From contig NZ_CP134500.1 of NCBI RefSeq assembly GCF_031760065.1, positions 2,666,001 to 2,730,000 on the forward strand: a stretch of DNA of 64,000 nucleotides, read 5' to 3'. The notes under the pieces were generated by a model. That model had not been told where the DNA came from. It saw only the letters and a program-made list of their open reading frames with translations, and did no database searches. A program made the translations under genes and the position numbers. The DNA comes from Streptomyces durocortorensis (GTDB taxonomy: Bacteria > Actinomycetota > Actinomycetes > Streptomycetales > Streptomycetaceae). Of this stretch, positions 16,681 through 25,377 are shown piece by piece (positions within the stretch are counted from its first letter, which is position 1; each line of letters opens with the position of its first letter).

Positions 16681-16888
16681 CTCACTCCTCCATGGCCACA
16701 CTGCATGGCCTCGCGACAAGAGTAATGGGTAGGCAAAAGAATGACCCTAGTGCCAGGGGAGGATCTTTGCGGCAGCCGTGCCGTCCCGGCCCCCAGGAAG
16801 CCGCCCGGCGCCCGGCGTACGGGGCCGGGGCCGCGATCACCTCATCGGTCACGGTCAGGGCCGTCCGGGTCACGCTCGGTGCGGTGCG

Positions 16889-16974
16889 TGGTGCCCGGAG
16901 CCGGACTCGAACCGGCACGCCCCCGAGGGGCAGCGAGGTTTAAGCTCGCCGTGTCTACGTTCCACCATCCGGGC
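16889..16974 (-). tRNA. bldA: bldA, tRNA-Leu(UAA) reading UUA codons
   Basis: The minus strand folds as a class II tRNA: acceptor stem GCCCGGA/TCCGGGC, D arm, anticodon stem GCGAG/CTCGC around loop CTTAAAC (anticodon UAA), a long variable arm with GCCCC/GGGGC, and T arm GCCGG-TTCGAGT-CCGGC. CCA is encoded at the 3' end (16889-16891). In Streptomyces the only tRNA for the rare UUA codon is bldA, which controls aerial growth and antibiotic production by limiting translation of TTA-containing genes. The neighbouring ABC transporter and the synteny fit the known chromosomal position as I recall it. Confidence 0.96.
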
Positions 16975-17563
16975 GTGCCGCGCGGCTCCGCGTTGGCTAC
17001 CGACCCTATCCGGGGGCGTCCCTCGATCAGCGGAACAGTGGCGCGATGTTGTCTTATTTTATTGACCGCTTGAGGGGTCGTCAGCACACCCGGCCGGGCC
17101 GCCCAGCGCCCGCGCCCGATCCCGGCCGGGCGACACGCCGTGTTGGGAATGACGGAAAGTCGCCGCACCCGTACGGCCCAATACGCCAGGTCCGCGCCAG
17201 GCTTCGCCAGGGTGTCCGCCACCCTCGGGTCCCGTGGCGCCCGGGGAGGCGCGCCATCCGCCCCGAGACCTCCTCCGGGCGCGTGCCCGGCCCACCGAGA
17301 GCGCCGGTCACCCTGCGTAGCCGTCGAGTGGCGGAAGCAGGACCCGGCGGGGTGGGGCTCCCCCGGGCTCAGGGTCGGTGTCATACCCCAGGAGGACGGA
17401 TTCACCCCTGCGATGCGACTCAAGACGGCCACCGGAACGGGCTTCCGGAGTGACGCCCCGGCGCGATCGGGACGTAACGATGGAGTAAGTCCCCGGGCAG
17501 CGCCGTCAGCGCCCGCCCCGCACCTCGTGTGCCATCCGCATCACCCGAACCAGGAGCGTCCCT
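16975..17563. other. Intergenic region between bldA and the ABC transporter
   Basis: About 590 bases between divergent units. The bldA promoter must lie within the first 100 bases (minus-strand GATAGGGT near 17005 is a possible -10, not verified). A short AT-rich run (TTATTTTATTGACC, 17054-17067) stands out. The right half holds the transporter promoter; no convincing gene is seen. Confidence 0.5.
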
Positions 17564-18334
17564 GTGACCACCACCCCCACCGTTCACCGCGCCACCGCGG
17601 TAGCCGCCCGCGCCACGGAGCTGTCGAAGGTCTACGGCCAGGGTGAGACGCAGGTCGTCGCCCTGGACCGGGTGACCGTGGACTTCCCGCAGGGCGAGTT
17701 CACCGCGATCATGGGCCCCTCGGGTTCCGGCAAGTCGACGCTGATGCACTGCGTCGCCGGTCTCGACAGCTTCAGCAGCGGTTCGGTCCGCATCGGCGAC
17801 ACCGAGCTCGGGACGCTGAAGGACAAGCAGCTCACCCAGCTGCGCCGGGACAAGATCGGCTTCATCTTCCAGGCGTTCAACCTGCTGCCGACGCTCACCG
17901 CGCTGGAGAACATCACCCTGCCGATGGACATCGCGGGCCGGAAGCCGGACGCCGCCTGGCTCCAGAAGGTCATCGACATGGTGGGGCTCTCCGAGCGGCT
18001 CAAGCACCGCCCGACCGAGCTCTCCGGCGGTCAGCAGCAGCGCGTCGCCGTGGCTCGTGCCCTGGCCTCGCAGCCCGAGATCATCTTCGGTGACGAGCCG
18101 ACCGGAAACCTGGACTCCCGCTCCGGCGCCGAGGTCCTCGGCTTCCTGCGCAACTCCGTGCGCGAGCTGGGCCAGACCGTGGTGATGGTCACGCACGACC
18201 CGGTGGCCGCCTCCTACGCGGACCGGGTCATCTTCCTCGCGGACGGCGCGGTCGTCGACCAGATGATGCACCCCACCGCCGACGGAGTCCTCGACCGTAT
18301 GAAGGCGTTCGACGCGAAGGGCCGCACCAGCTGA
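17564..18334 (+). CDS. MacB/LolD-type ABC transporter ATP-binding protein
   Basis: A 256-residue ATPase on the inner face of the membrane. It has Walker A G-P-S-G-S-G-K-S-T, Q-loop F-Q-A-F-N-L-L-P, signature L-S-G-G-Q-Q-Q-R-V-A-V-A-R-A-L, Walker B I-I-F-G-D-E-P-T-G-N-L-D-S and the H-loop V-T-H-D. It energises the FtsX-type permease encoded 67 bases downstream. GTG 17564 follows AGGAGC. It is closely similar, for long stretches identical, to the ATPase at 52422-53210, so the two exporters are paralogues. The substrate is unknown; such systems move lipids or peptides or resist cell-envelope stress. Confidence 0.93.
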   Translation: MTTTPTVHRATAVAARATELSKVYGQGETQVVALDRVTVDFPQGEFTAIMGPSGSGKSTLMHCVAGLDSFSSGSVRIGDTELGTLKDKQLTQLRRDKIGFIFQAFNLLPTLTALENITLPMDIAGRKPDAAWLQKVIDMVGLSERLKHRPTELSGGQQQRVAVARALASQPEIIFGDEPTGNLDSRSGAEVLGFLRNSVRELGQTVVMVTHDPVAASYADRVIFLADGAVVDQMMHPTADGVLDRMKAFDAKGRTS

Positions 18335-18401
18335 CGCGTACGGCCCAGGGCCCGACCGCGTCCCCCTCCCCCTTCCGGAACCCATCCCAGGACACACAGA
18401 C

Positions 18402-20936
18402 ATGTTCCGTACCGCCCTGCGCAATGTGCTCGCGCACAAGGCCAGGCTGCTGATGACCGTGCTCGCCGTCATGCTCGGCGTAGCGTTCGTCTCCGGCACC
18501 CTGGTCTTCACCGACACCCTCGGCAACGCCTTCCGCAACCAGTCGGCCAAGAGCTACGACGACGTCGCCGTCGCCGTCTCGACCCACGCCGGCGGCCGCG
18601 ACGACAAGACCCCCGGCCTCGACGAGGCCACCCTGGACAAGATCCGCGGCCTGGACGGCGTGGCCTCCGCCACCGGCCGGGTCAACGGCTTCGCCGGCGT
18701 CGCCGACCCGGACGGCAAGCTGATCGGCAACGGCTGGTCCAACACCGGCGGCAACTTCGCCCCCGGCAAGGACGGCAAGGACGGCGCGTACGACTTCACC
18801 CAGGGCACCGGCCCGGTGAAGAACGGTCAGATCGCGCTCGACAAGGACACCGCGGAGAAGGGCAAGTACCGCGTCGGCGACCCGGTGCGGGTCGCCACCA
18901 ACGGCCCGGTGAAGGAGTACACCCTCTCCGGTGTCTTCACCACCGAGGACGGTGCGGTCAACGCGGGCGGCAGCCTCGTGCTGTTCGACACCCCGACCGC
19001 CCAGAAGCTCTACCTGAAGCCCGGCGTCTTCCAGGACGCCACCGTGACCGCCGCCGCGGGCACCTCCGACCAGAAGCTGCTGGACGAGATCCTGCCGCTG
19101 CTGCCCGAGGAGGCGACAGCGCAGACCGGCAAGGCGCTCGCCGACCAGCAGGCCGAGGACATCGAGAGCGGCCTCACCAGCCTCAACACCATGCTGCTGG
19201 CCTTCGCGGGCATCGCCCTGTTCGTCGGGGTCTTCCTCATCGCCAACACCTTCACCATGCTGGTCGCCCAGCGGACCCGTGAGCTGGCCCTGATGCGGGC
19301 CATCGGCGCCTCCCGCCGCCAGGTCAAGCGCTCGGTGCTGATCGAGGCCGCCGTCGTCGGCACGCTCGCCTCCGTCATCGGCTTCGCCCTCGGCCTCGGC
19401 CTCGCCACCGGCCTGCGCTCCGCCATGGGTCTCCTCGGCGGCAAGATCCCCGCCGGCCCGCTGGTCGTCTCGCCGACCGCCGTCATCTCCGCCCTCGCGG
19501 TCGGCATCCTGATCACCGTGCTGGCCGCCTGGCTGCCCGCCCGCCGGGCCGCGAAGATCGCCCCGGTGGCCGCGATGAGCAGCGTGCACGCCACGGCCTC
19601 CGTGAAGTCCCTGGTCGTACGGAACTCCATCGGCGGCGTGATCGCCCTGCTCGGCGCGGCGGGCATCGTCGGCGGCGCGGCCTCGGGCGGCACCTCGGGC
19701 CGTCAGCTGGTCGCGGCCGGGGCGTTCTTCGCCCTGATCGGCATCATCATCCTGATCCCGCTGCTGTCCCGTCCGGTCATCGCCCTCGTGCGGCCGCTGC
19801 TGAAGAAGCTGTTCGGCGTCTCCGGGAAGCTGGCCTCGCAGAACGCGGTCCGCAACCCGCGGCGTACCGGAGCCACGGCCTCCGCGCTGGCGATCGGACT
19901 GACCCTGGTCACCGGGATCTCGGTGCTCGGCGTCACCCTCGGCCAGGCCATCGACAAGATGACCACGGACAACATCAAGGCCGACTACATGGTCACGATG
20001 GCCAGTGGCGACTCGCTCGACCGGTCGGCGCTCACCGCCCTGGAGAAGGCCGACGGGGTCTCCGCGATCTCCCCGCAGCAGGCTGCCTGGTTCGAGGTCG
20101 ACGGGGAGTTCCAGTCCGCCTCCGGCGTCAACCCGGGCGATGTGGAGAAGGTCTTCTCGCTGGAGACCGTCTCCGGTTCGCTGAGCTCGCTGAAGGACGG
20201 CCAGGTCGCGGTCGGCTCCAAGACCGCGAAGTCGAACGGCTGGAAGACCGGCGACACCCTCCCGGTGAAGTTCGACGACGACAAGAAGGGCGAGATCACG
20301 GTCGGGGCGGTCTACAAGGAGAACGACTTCCTGTCGACCTTCGTGATCCCCAAGGAGCTCGCCGACAAGCACAGCGCGTCCTCCCGCCCCGAGATCCGCG
20401 AGATCTGGATCAAGACGGACGGCGGCGCGAGCAAGGCCAACGAGCAGTCCATCGTGGACGCGCTCGGCGACAACCCGGCGATGAGCGTCATGGACCGGCA
20501 GGACATCCGTGACATGTTCGGCGGCTTCATCAACACCGCCCTGAACATCATGTACGGGCTGCTCGCCATGGCCCTGCTGATCGCGGTCCTCGGGGTCGTG
20601 AACACCCTCGCGATGTCGGTGTTCGAGCGGCAGCAGGAGATCGGCATGCTCCGCGCGATCGGTCTCGACCGCGGTCGTGTCAAGCGGATGATCCGTCTGG
20701 AAGCCGTCGTCATCTCGGTCTTCGGCGCGGTGATCGGGGTCGGCCTCGGGGTCTTCCTCGGCTGGGCGATCGGGCGGACGCTGTCCGCCGACATCCCCGG
20801 CTACGCCCTGGTCATCCCGTGGGACCGGCTCGCGCTCTTCCTGCTCCTCGCCGGACTGGTGGGCGTCCTCGCCTCGCTGTGGCCCGCCCGCAGCGCGGCG
20901 AAGCTCAACATGCTGACGGCGATCAAGACCGAGTAG
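18402..20936 (+). CDS. FtsX-family ABC transporter permease
   Basis: An 844-residue permease. It has an N-terminal membrane helix (residues 15-37), a large extracellular region, a first FtsX core of three helices around 260-400, two further helices near 425-470, a second periplasmic-like domain, and a second FtsX core at 710-835. The paired cores contain R-T-R-E-L-A-L-M-R-A-I-G-A-S and R-Q-Q-E-I-G-M-L-R-A-I-G-L, the coupling motifs of this class. It works with the ATPase just upstream. It is a paralogue of the permease at 49840. Confidence 0.92.
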   Translation: MFRTALRNVLAHKARLLMTVLAVMLGVAFVSGTLVFTDTLGNAFRNQSAKSYDDVAVAVSTHAGGRDDKTPGLDEATLDKIRGLDGVASATGRVNGFAGVADPDGKLIGNGWSNTGGNFAPGKDGKDGAYDFTQGTGPVKNGQIALDKDTAEKGKYRVGDPVRVATNGPVKEYTLSGVFTTEDGAVNAGGSLVLFDTPTAQKLYLKPGVFQDATVTAAAGTSDQKLLDEILPLLPEEATAQTGKALADQQAEDIESGLTSLNTMLLAFAGIALFVGVFLIANTFTMLVAQRTRELALMRAIGASRRQVKRSVLIEAAVVGTLASVIGFALGLGLATGLRSAMGLLGGKIPAGPLVVSPTAVISALAVGILITVLAAWLPARRAAKIAPVAAMSSVHATASVKSLVVRNSIGGVIALLGAAGIVGGAASGGTSGRQLVAAGAFFALIGIIILIPLLSRPVIALVRPLLKKLFGVSGKLASQNAVRNPRRTGATASALAIGLTLVTGISVLGVTLGQAIDKMTTDNIKADYMVTMASGDSLDRSALTALEKADGVSAISPQQAAWFEVDGEFQSASGVNPGDVEKVFSLETVSGSLSSLKDGQVAVGSKTAKSNGWKTGDTLPVKFDDDKKGEITVGAVYKENDFLSTFVIPKELADKHSASSRPEIREIWIKTDGGASKANEQSIVDALGDNPAMSVMDRQDIRDMFGGFINTALNIMYGLLAMALLIAVLGVVNTLAMSVFERQQEIGMLRAIGLDRGRVKRMIRLEAVVISVFGAVIGVGLGVFLGWAIGRTLSADIPGYALVIPWDRLALFLLLAGLVGVLASLWPARSAAKLNMLTAIKTE

Positions 20937-20970
20937 GCGGGCGGCCCGAGGGCCGGGACGAGGGGACGAC

Positions 20971-21013
20971 GAGGGGCCGGTGCACCGCTGGGAGAGCGGA
21001 GCACCGGCCCCTC
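20971..21013. terminator. Bidirectional terminator after the ABC permease
   Basis: GAGGGGCCGGTGC (20971-20983) pairs perfectly with GCACCGGCCCCTC (21001-21013) across a 17-base loop, between convergent genes. Confidence 0.85.
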
Positions 21014-21041
21014 GCCCGTACCGGAGGCGTACGCGTACGGG

Positions 21042-22385
21042 TCAGCCGCCCGTCCGCTCCGTCCAGGCGCGGGCGCGCAGCGGCGACCGGGAGCCGCCGC
21101 CCTCCAGCGGGCGCACCGCGAGGATCTGGTTGACGCCGATCTTGTTGTGCTCGAAGGAGAGCGCGGAGGCGGCCATGTAGAGGCGCCAGACCCTGGCCCG
21201 GCCCGGAGATGTGGCTGCCACCGCCCGCTCCCAGTGCCGCTCCAGGTTGGCCACCCACTGGCGCAGGGTCAGCGCGTAGTGCTCGCGCAGCGCCTCGACG
21301 TCCCGCGCCTCGAACCCGGCCTCCTCCAGGGTGGTCAGGGTGCGGCCGACCGGGGCCAGTTCGCCGTCGGGGAAGACGTAGGAGTCGATGAACGCGTCGA
21401 TGCGGTAGGCGGCCTCGTCCTGCTCGGGGCGGCGGGCGATCTGGTGGTTCAGGAGGCGGCCGCCGGGCTTCAGGAGGGCGTAGAGGTCATCGGCGTACTC
21501 GCGGTAGCGGGCCGAGCCGACGTGCTCGGCCATGCCGATCGAGGAAATCGCGTCGTACGGTCCGGGTGGGGTATCCCCTGTTCGAGCGGAGCCGAGAGCT
21601 TGGGGAAGGACGTCCCGGTAGTCCTGGACGCGGATCTCGATCCGGTCGGTCAGGCCCTCCTCGGCGATGCGCTTGCGGGCGTGGGCGGCCTGTTCCCGGG
21701 AGAGGGTGACGCCGGTGACCCGCGCCCCGTACTCGCGGGCGGCGTGGATGGCCATCGAGCCCCAGCCGCAGCCGACGTCCAGAAGGCGGTCGCCCTCCTT
21801 CAGGGCGAGCTTGCGGCAGACCAGGTCGAGCTTGTCGCGCTGGGCGTCCTCCAGGGTTCCGCCGTCCTGCCAGTAGGCGCAGGAATAGACCATGGACGGG
21901 CCGAGGACCAGGGCGTAGAAGTCGTTGCCGACGTCGTAGTGGTGGCTGATGGCCTCCTTGTCGCGGCGTCTGGTGTGCAGCGGCCCGGTGCGGCGGCGCA
22001 CCTCCTCGGCGGGCGGGGCGGGCGGCGGCCAGGGGCCCGCCAGCTGGAGGAGGCCGCGGGCGAAGGCGCGGGCGGCGGGGTCGCGGACCGGGTGGACGGT
22101 GCCCTTGGCGTCGGCGCCCCGGTCCCACAGGAGCCCGGCGATCCGGGCGAGCACTTCGTACAGATCGCCGTCGACGTCGATCTCCCCGGCCACCCAGGCA
22201 CGGGCCAGGCCCAGTTCGCCCGGCTTCCACAGGAGCCGGCGCAGGGCACGGCGGTGCCGGATCACGAGCACGGGGGCCCCGGGCGGCCCCGATTCGCTGC
22301 CGTCCCAGGCCCGGATGCGGACCGGGAGGGGTTCCGAGAGCAGCTCCTCGGCGAGAGCGGTCAGCCGCGACGCGGCGTCGGCCAT
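21042..22385 (-). CDS. Cyclopropane-fatty-acyl-phospholipid synthase-type SAM methyltransferase
   Basis: A 447-residue enzyme of the cyclopropane/mycolic acid synthase family, which adds a methylene from S-adenosylmethionine to double bonds of membrane lipids. An N-terminal domain of about 130 residues precedes the Rossmann core with L-L-D-V-G-C-G-W-G-S (SAM motif I), H-Y-D-V-G-N-D-F-Y and Y-S-C-A-Y-W (family signatures) and G-M-A-E-H-V-G. ATG 22385 has GGAGG eight bases upstream. An insertion G-S-A-R-T-G-D-T-P-P-G, encoded by a dispersed repeat at 21569-21606, lies just before the G-P-Y-D-A-I-S-S-I strand, where relatives are expected to have a short loop. Confidence 0.88.
   Translation of the reverse strand: MADAASRLTALAEELLSEPLPVRIRAWDGSESGPPGAPVLVIRHRRALRRLLWKPGELGLARAWVAGEIDVDGDLYEVLARIAGLLWDRGADAKGTVHPVRDPAARAFARGLLQLAGPWPPPAPPAEEVRRRTGPLHTRRRDKEAISHHYDVGNDFYALVLGPSMVYSCAYWQDGGTLEDAQRDKLDLVCRKLALKEGDRLLDVGCGWGSMAIHAAREYGARVTGVTLSREQAAHARKRIAEEGLTDRIEIRVQDYRDVLPQALGSARTGDTPPGPYDAISSIGMAEHVGSARYREYADDLYALLKPGGRLLNHQIARRPEQDEAAYRIDAFIDSYVFPDGELAPVGRTLTTLEEAGFEARDVEALREHYALTLRQWVANLERHWERAVAATSPGRARVWRLYMAASALSFEHNKIGVNQILAVRPLEGGGSRSPLRARAWTERTGG
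21569..21606. repeat. Dispersed Streptomyces repeat inserted in frame in a coding region
   Basis: The stretch with GGGGTATCCCCTG and GCCGAGAGCTTGGGGAA matches a short G/C-rich element that I remember as common between Streptomyces genes (minus-strand CCAAGCTCTCGGCTCCGCTCG core). Here it keeps the frame of the methyltransferase gene. Confidence 0.6.
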
Positions 22386-22584
22386 GGCGCACACCTCCGT
22401 GTGGTGTTTCCCCGATATGCACGTATCACGATGCGTAGGACATGCTCACTGCCTCGCCGCGACACGCCCCCCGGTGCCACGCGAGGTACATCTGCGTCAA
22501 CTGTCTCCGTACGCTCCGTCATCCCGCTACCGGGCAACGAATCGGCAAAGCGTGTACGAACGGCACAGACAGCGCCCGGGAACG

Positions 22585-22630
22585 CCGAAGGGGCCGTCCG
22601 CACCACGGATGGCGGACGGCCCCTTCGGGC
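22585..22630 (-). terminator. Terminator of the ndh gene
   Basis: CGAAGGGGCCGTCCGC and GCGGACGGCCCCTTCG form a perfect 16-bp stem around a 10-base loop, about 45 bases after the NADH dehydrogenase stop. Confidence 0.85.
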
Positions 22631-22672
22631 GTCGTACGGGTGTGCTCCTTGCGGAGCTGCCTCACCGGGAGG

Positions 22673-24058
22673 TCAGGAGGCCTTGGCCTTCTCGCCCTCG
22701 GGCTTGGCGGCGGCCGGAGCCGGGGCCGGCTTGGCGGCCTCGTAGAACTCCTCGCGCGGCGTCTCCATGGCGCCGAGCGAGACGACCTCGCGCTTGAGGA
22801 ACATCGCCAGCGTCCAGTCGGCGAAGATCCGGATCTTGCGGTTCCAGGTCGGCATGGCCATGCCGTGGTAGCCGCGGTGCATGTACCAGGCGAGACGGCC
22901 CTTGAGCTTGATCTTCACCTTGCCCATGACGATCATCGCGACGCCCTTGTGCAGGCCGAGACCGGCGACCGCACCCTTGTTGGCGTGGCTGTACTCCTTC
23001 TGCGGGAAGCCCCGCATACCGGAGATCACGTTGTCGCCGAGGACCTTCGCCTGACGCAGCGCGTGCTGGGCGTTGGGCGGGCACCAGGCGTTCGGGTTGC
23101 CCGCGCGGCGGCCGACCATGTCCGGCACCTGGGCGTTGTCGCCCGCGGCCCAGATGTAGTCGGTGCCCTGCACCTGGAGCTTCTCGGAGGTGTCCACGTG
23201 ACCACGGGGGCCGAGCGGCAGACCGAAGCGGGCGAGCGCCGGGTTCGGCTTCACACCGGCGGTCCACACGATGGTGCTGGAGTCGACCTCCAGGCCGTTC
23301 TTCAGGACCACGTGGCCGTCGACGCAGGAGTCCATCGAGGTGGAGAGGTAGATCTCCACACCGCGGCTCTCCAGGTGCTCCTTGCCGTAGGCGCCCAGCT
23401 TCGGGCCGACCTCGGGAAGGATCTTGTCGGCGGCGTCGACCAGGATGAAGCGCATGTCCTCGCGCTTCACGTTGGTGTAGTACTTCGCCGCGTCGCGGGC
23501 CATGTCCTCGACCTCGCCGATGGTCTCCGCACCGGCGAAGCCGCCGCCCACGAAGACGAACGTGAGCGCCTTGCGGCGGACGTCCTCGTCGGTCGTGGAG
23601 TCAGCCTTGTCCAGCTGCTCCAGGACGTGGTTGCGCAGGCCGATGGACTCCTCGATGCCCTTCATGCCGATGCCCTGCTCGGCGAGGCCGGGGATCGGGA
23701 AGGTACGGGAGACCGCGCCCATCGCGATGACCAGGTAGTCGAAGGGCAGCTCGTAGGCCTCGCCGACGAGCGGCGCGACCGTGGCGACCTTGCGGTCCTG
23801 GTCGATGGTCGTGACACGACCGGTGAGAACCTCAGCCTTGGGCAGCACGCGTCGCAGCGGGACGACGACATGCCGAGGCGAGATGCTGCCTGCGGCAGCT
23901 TCGGGGAGGAAGGGCTGGTACGTCATGTACGACCGCGGGTCGACGACCGTGACGGTCGCCTCTCCGTACCGCATCTTCTTCAGAATGCGACGAGCTGCGT
24001 ACAGGCCTACGTACCCACCGCCTACAACGAGGATCCTGGGACGCTCCGTGGTGCTCAT
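22673..24058 (-). CDS. ndh: Type II NADH dehydrogenase (NDH-2)
   Basis: A 461-residue flavoprotein that passes electrons from NADH to menaquinone without pumping protons, bound to the inner face of the membrane. It has a first dinucleotide fold V-V-G-G-G-Y-V-G-L-Y-A-A, a second fold V-F-V-G-G-G-F-A-G-A-E-T-I-G-E, the FAD-binding W-A-A-G-D-N-A-Q-V-P-D and a quinone-side A-W-Y-M-H-R-G-Y-H region. The C-terminus is Ala/Lys/Pro-rich. ATG 24058 is followed by M-S-T-T-E-R-P; the upstream extension of the frame lacks coding character. Two Rex-like operators lie upstream, fitting NADH/NAD+ control. Confidence 0.93.
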   Translation of the reverse strand: MSTTERPRILVVGGGYVGLYAARRILKKMRYGEATVTVVDPRSYMTYQPFLPEAAAGSISPRHVVVPLRRVLPKAEVLTGRVTTIDQDRKVATVAPLVGEAYELPFDYLVIAMGAVSRTFPIPGLAEQGIGMKGIEESIGLRNHVLEQLDKADSTTDEDVRRKALTFVFVGGGFAGAETIGEVEDMARDAAKYYTNVKREDMRFILVDAADKILPEVGPKLGAYGKEHLESRGVEIYLSTSMDSCVDGHVVLKNGLEVDSSTIVWTAGVKPNPALARFGLPLGPRGHVDTSEKLQVQGTDYIWAAGDNAQVPDMVGRRAGNPNAWCPPNAQHALRQAKVLGDNVISGMRGFPQKEYSHANKGAVAGLGLHKGVAMIVMGKVKIKLKGRLAWYMHRGYHGMAMPTWNRKIRIFADWTLAMFLKREVVSLGAMETPREEFYEAAKPAPAPAAAKPEGEKAKAS

Positions 24059-24092
24059 GCCATCGAGTATCCACCCCGCCCGGAGGGGGTGC

Positions 24093-24108
24093 TCGTGAGC
24101 CCCTTCAC
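24093..24108 (-). promoter_or_regulatory. Rex-like operator next to the ndh start
   Basis: The minus strand reads TGTGAAGGGGCTCACG, matching the Rex consensus TGTGAA-N4-TTCACA at 10 of 12 fixed positions. It lies about 35 bases before the ndh start codon, where a repressor would cover the promoter or transcription start. Confidence 0.55.
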
Positions 24109-24366
24109 AAGGATTGAGTGGCCCTCTGCTACACTTCGCCGCCCACGTGACCCAGGTCATGGGCACAAAAGGGAACCACGACCCCGCGGAAGACGTTGTT
24201 CACCGCTTGTGAGCTGGCCCTTGGCCCTCCGGACCGGGTGAACCACCGCCCCCTTCCATGCGCGCGCAATGCGTACGGAACATGTCCGGAACCGTTCGTT
24301 ACGGCCCTGCGGGCGACCCGTACGGCCCGCGAGAGGCCGAACTGCACCCGACAGGGCCGAATTCCT

Positions 24367-24382
24367 TGTGAAGAAGTTCACG
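24367..24382. promoter_or_regulatory. Rex-like operator, distal
   Basis: TGTGAAGAAGTTCACG matches the Rex consensus TGTGAA-N4-TTCACA at 11 of 12 fixed positions. It lies about 310 bases upstream of ndh. Rex is the NADH/NAD+-sensing repressor of respiratory genes in Streptomyces. Confidence 0.6.
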
Positions 24383-24432
24383 AACTTCCTCGCGGCGCAG
24401 GTGGCCGAGCGGTTGAGAGCGGTCGGCCCGGG

Positions 24433-25377
24433 TCAGCCCGCCGCACTCCAGGCGATGCCGTCGAGGATGTCGTGCTCGCTGACGACGACCTCGTGGGCGC
24501 CGGTCCGCTCCATCACCGCGAGCAGGACGAGCGCCCCGGCCCCGATCACGTCGACCCGGCCCGGGTGCATCACGGGGATCGCGGCGCGCTCCTCGTGGGT
24601 CGACCGGAGCAGATGCTCGGTGATCGCGCGGACCTGGCCGCGGGTGATCCGGGAGTGGTGGATGGCCTCGGAGTCGTACTCCCCCAGCTCCAGCGCGATC
24701 CCGGCGACCGTGGTCACGGTGCCCGCGAGGCCGACGAGCGTCGCCGCCTCGGTGAGCGGCACGCTTCCGGCGGCGAGGTCGAGCGCGGCGTCCACGTCCG
24801 CACGGATCGCGGCGACCCGCTCGGGCGTCGGCGGGTCCACCACCGCCCCGTCCGCGACCAGGTGACGCTCGGTCATCCGGACGCAGCCGATGTCCACGGA
24901 GCGGGCCGCTGCCACCGTCTCGGAGCCGAGGACGAACTCGGTGGAGCCGCCACCGATGTCGACGACGAGATACGGCTTCGCCAGGTGGTCGCCGCCGGCC
25001 AGCTCCTTGGTCGCCCCGTCGAAGGAGAGCTGGGCCTCCTGGTCGCCGGTGATCACCTCGGGCTCGACGCCGAGGATGTCCAGGACACCGGCCACGAACG
25101 CGTCGCTGTTCTCGGCGTCCCGGGAGGCGGAGGTGGCGACGAAGCGGACGCGTTCCGCGCCCAGCTCCTTGATCACGGCGGCGTACTCCCGGCAGGCCGC
25201 GAACGTCCGCTCCAGCGCCTCGGGGGCGAGCCTGCCGGTCCGGTCGACACCCTGGCCCAGGCGGACGATCGTCATCCGCCGGTCCAGCTCGGTGAACGTG
25301 CCGGTCGCGGGGTCCGCGTCGGCGACGAGCAGCCGGATGGAGTTCGTACCGCAGTCGACGGCGGCGACCCGGGTCAT
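24433..25377 (-). CDS. Ppx/GppA exopolyphosphatase-family protein
   Basis: A 314-residue member of the ASKHA phosphatase family that hydrolyses polyphosphate or pppGpp. It shows the first phosphate loop A-A-V-D-C-G-T-N-S-I-R-L-L-V, the conserved G-D-Q-E-A-Q-L-S-F, and the second loop V-V-D-I-G-G-G-S-T-E-F. The length matches short actinobacterial Ppx proteins without the C-terminal HD domain. The start overlaps the stop of the DUF501 gene (ATGA), indicating coupling in the eno-divIC-DUF501-ppx block. Confidence 0.9.
   Translation of the reverse strand: MTRVAAVDCGTNSIRLLVADADPATGTFTELDRRMTIVRLGQGVDRTGRLAPEALERTFAACREYAAVIKELGAERVRFVATSASRDAENSDAFVAGVLDILGVEPEVITGDQEAQLSFDGATKELAGGDHLAKPYLVVDIGGGSTEFVLGSETVAAARSVDIGCVRMTERHLVADGAVVDPPTPERVAAIRADVDAALDLAAGSVPLTEAATLVGLAGTVTTVAGIALELGEYDSEAIHHSRITRGQVRAITEHLLRSTHEERAAIPVMHPGRVDVIGAGALVLLAVMERTGAHEVVVSEHDILDGIAWSAAG

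Larger units (their letters stand above)
24059..24432. other. ndh upstream region
   Basis: About 370 bases between the ppx stop and the ndh start. It contains two Rex-like operators (24093-24108 and 24367-24382), a stretch resembling the 5' half of a tRNA-Ser/Leu (about 24396-24424), and a possible promoter (minus-strand TGTAGCAG near 24130). No gene is seen. Confidence 0.55.

Noticed and set aside
17054..17067. AT-rich run as a promoter of bldA
   Set aside because: It lies about 80 bases upstream on the far side and its orientation relative to bldA is unclear; no spacing to a -10 element could be supported.
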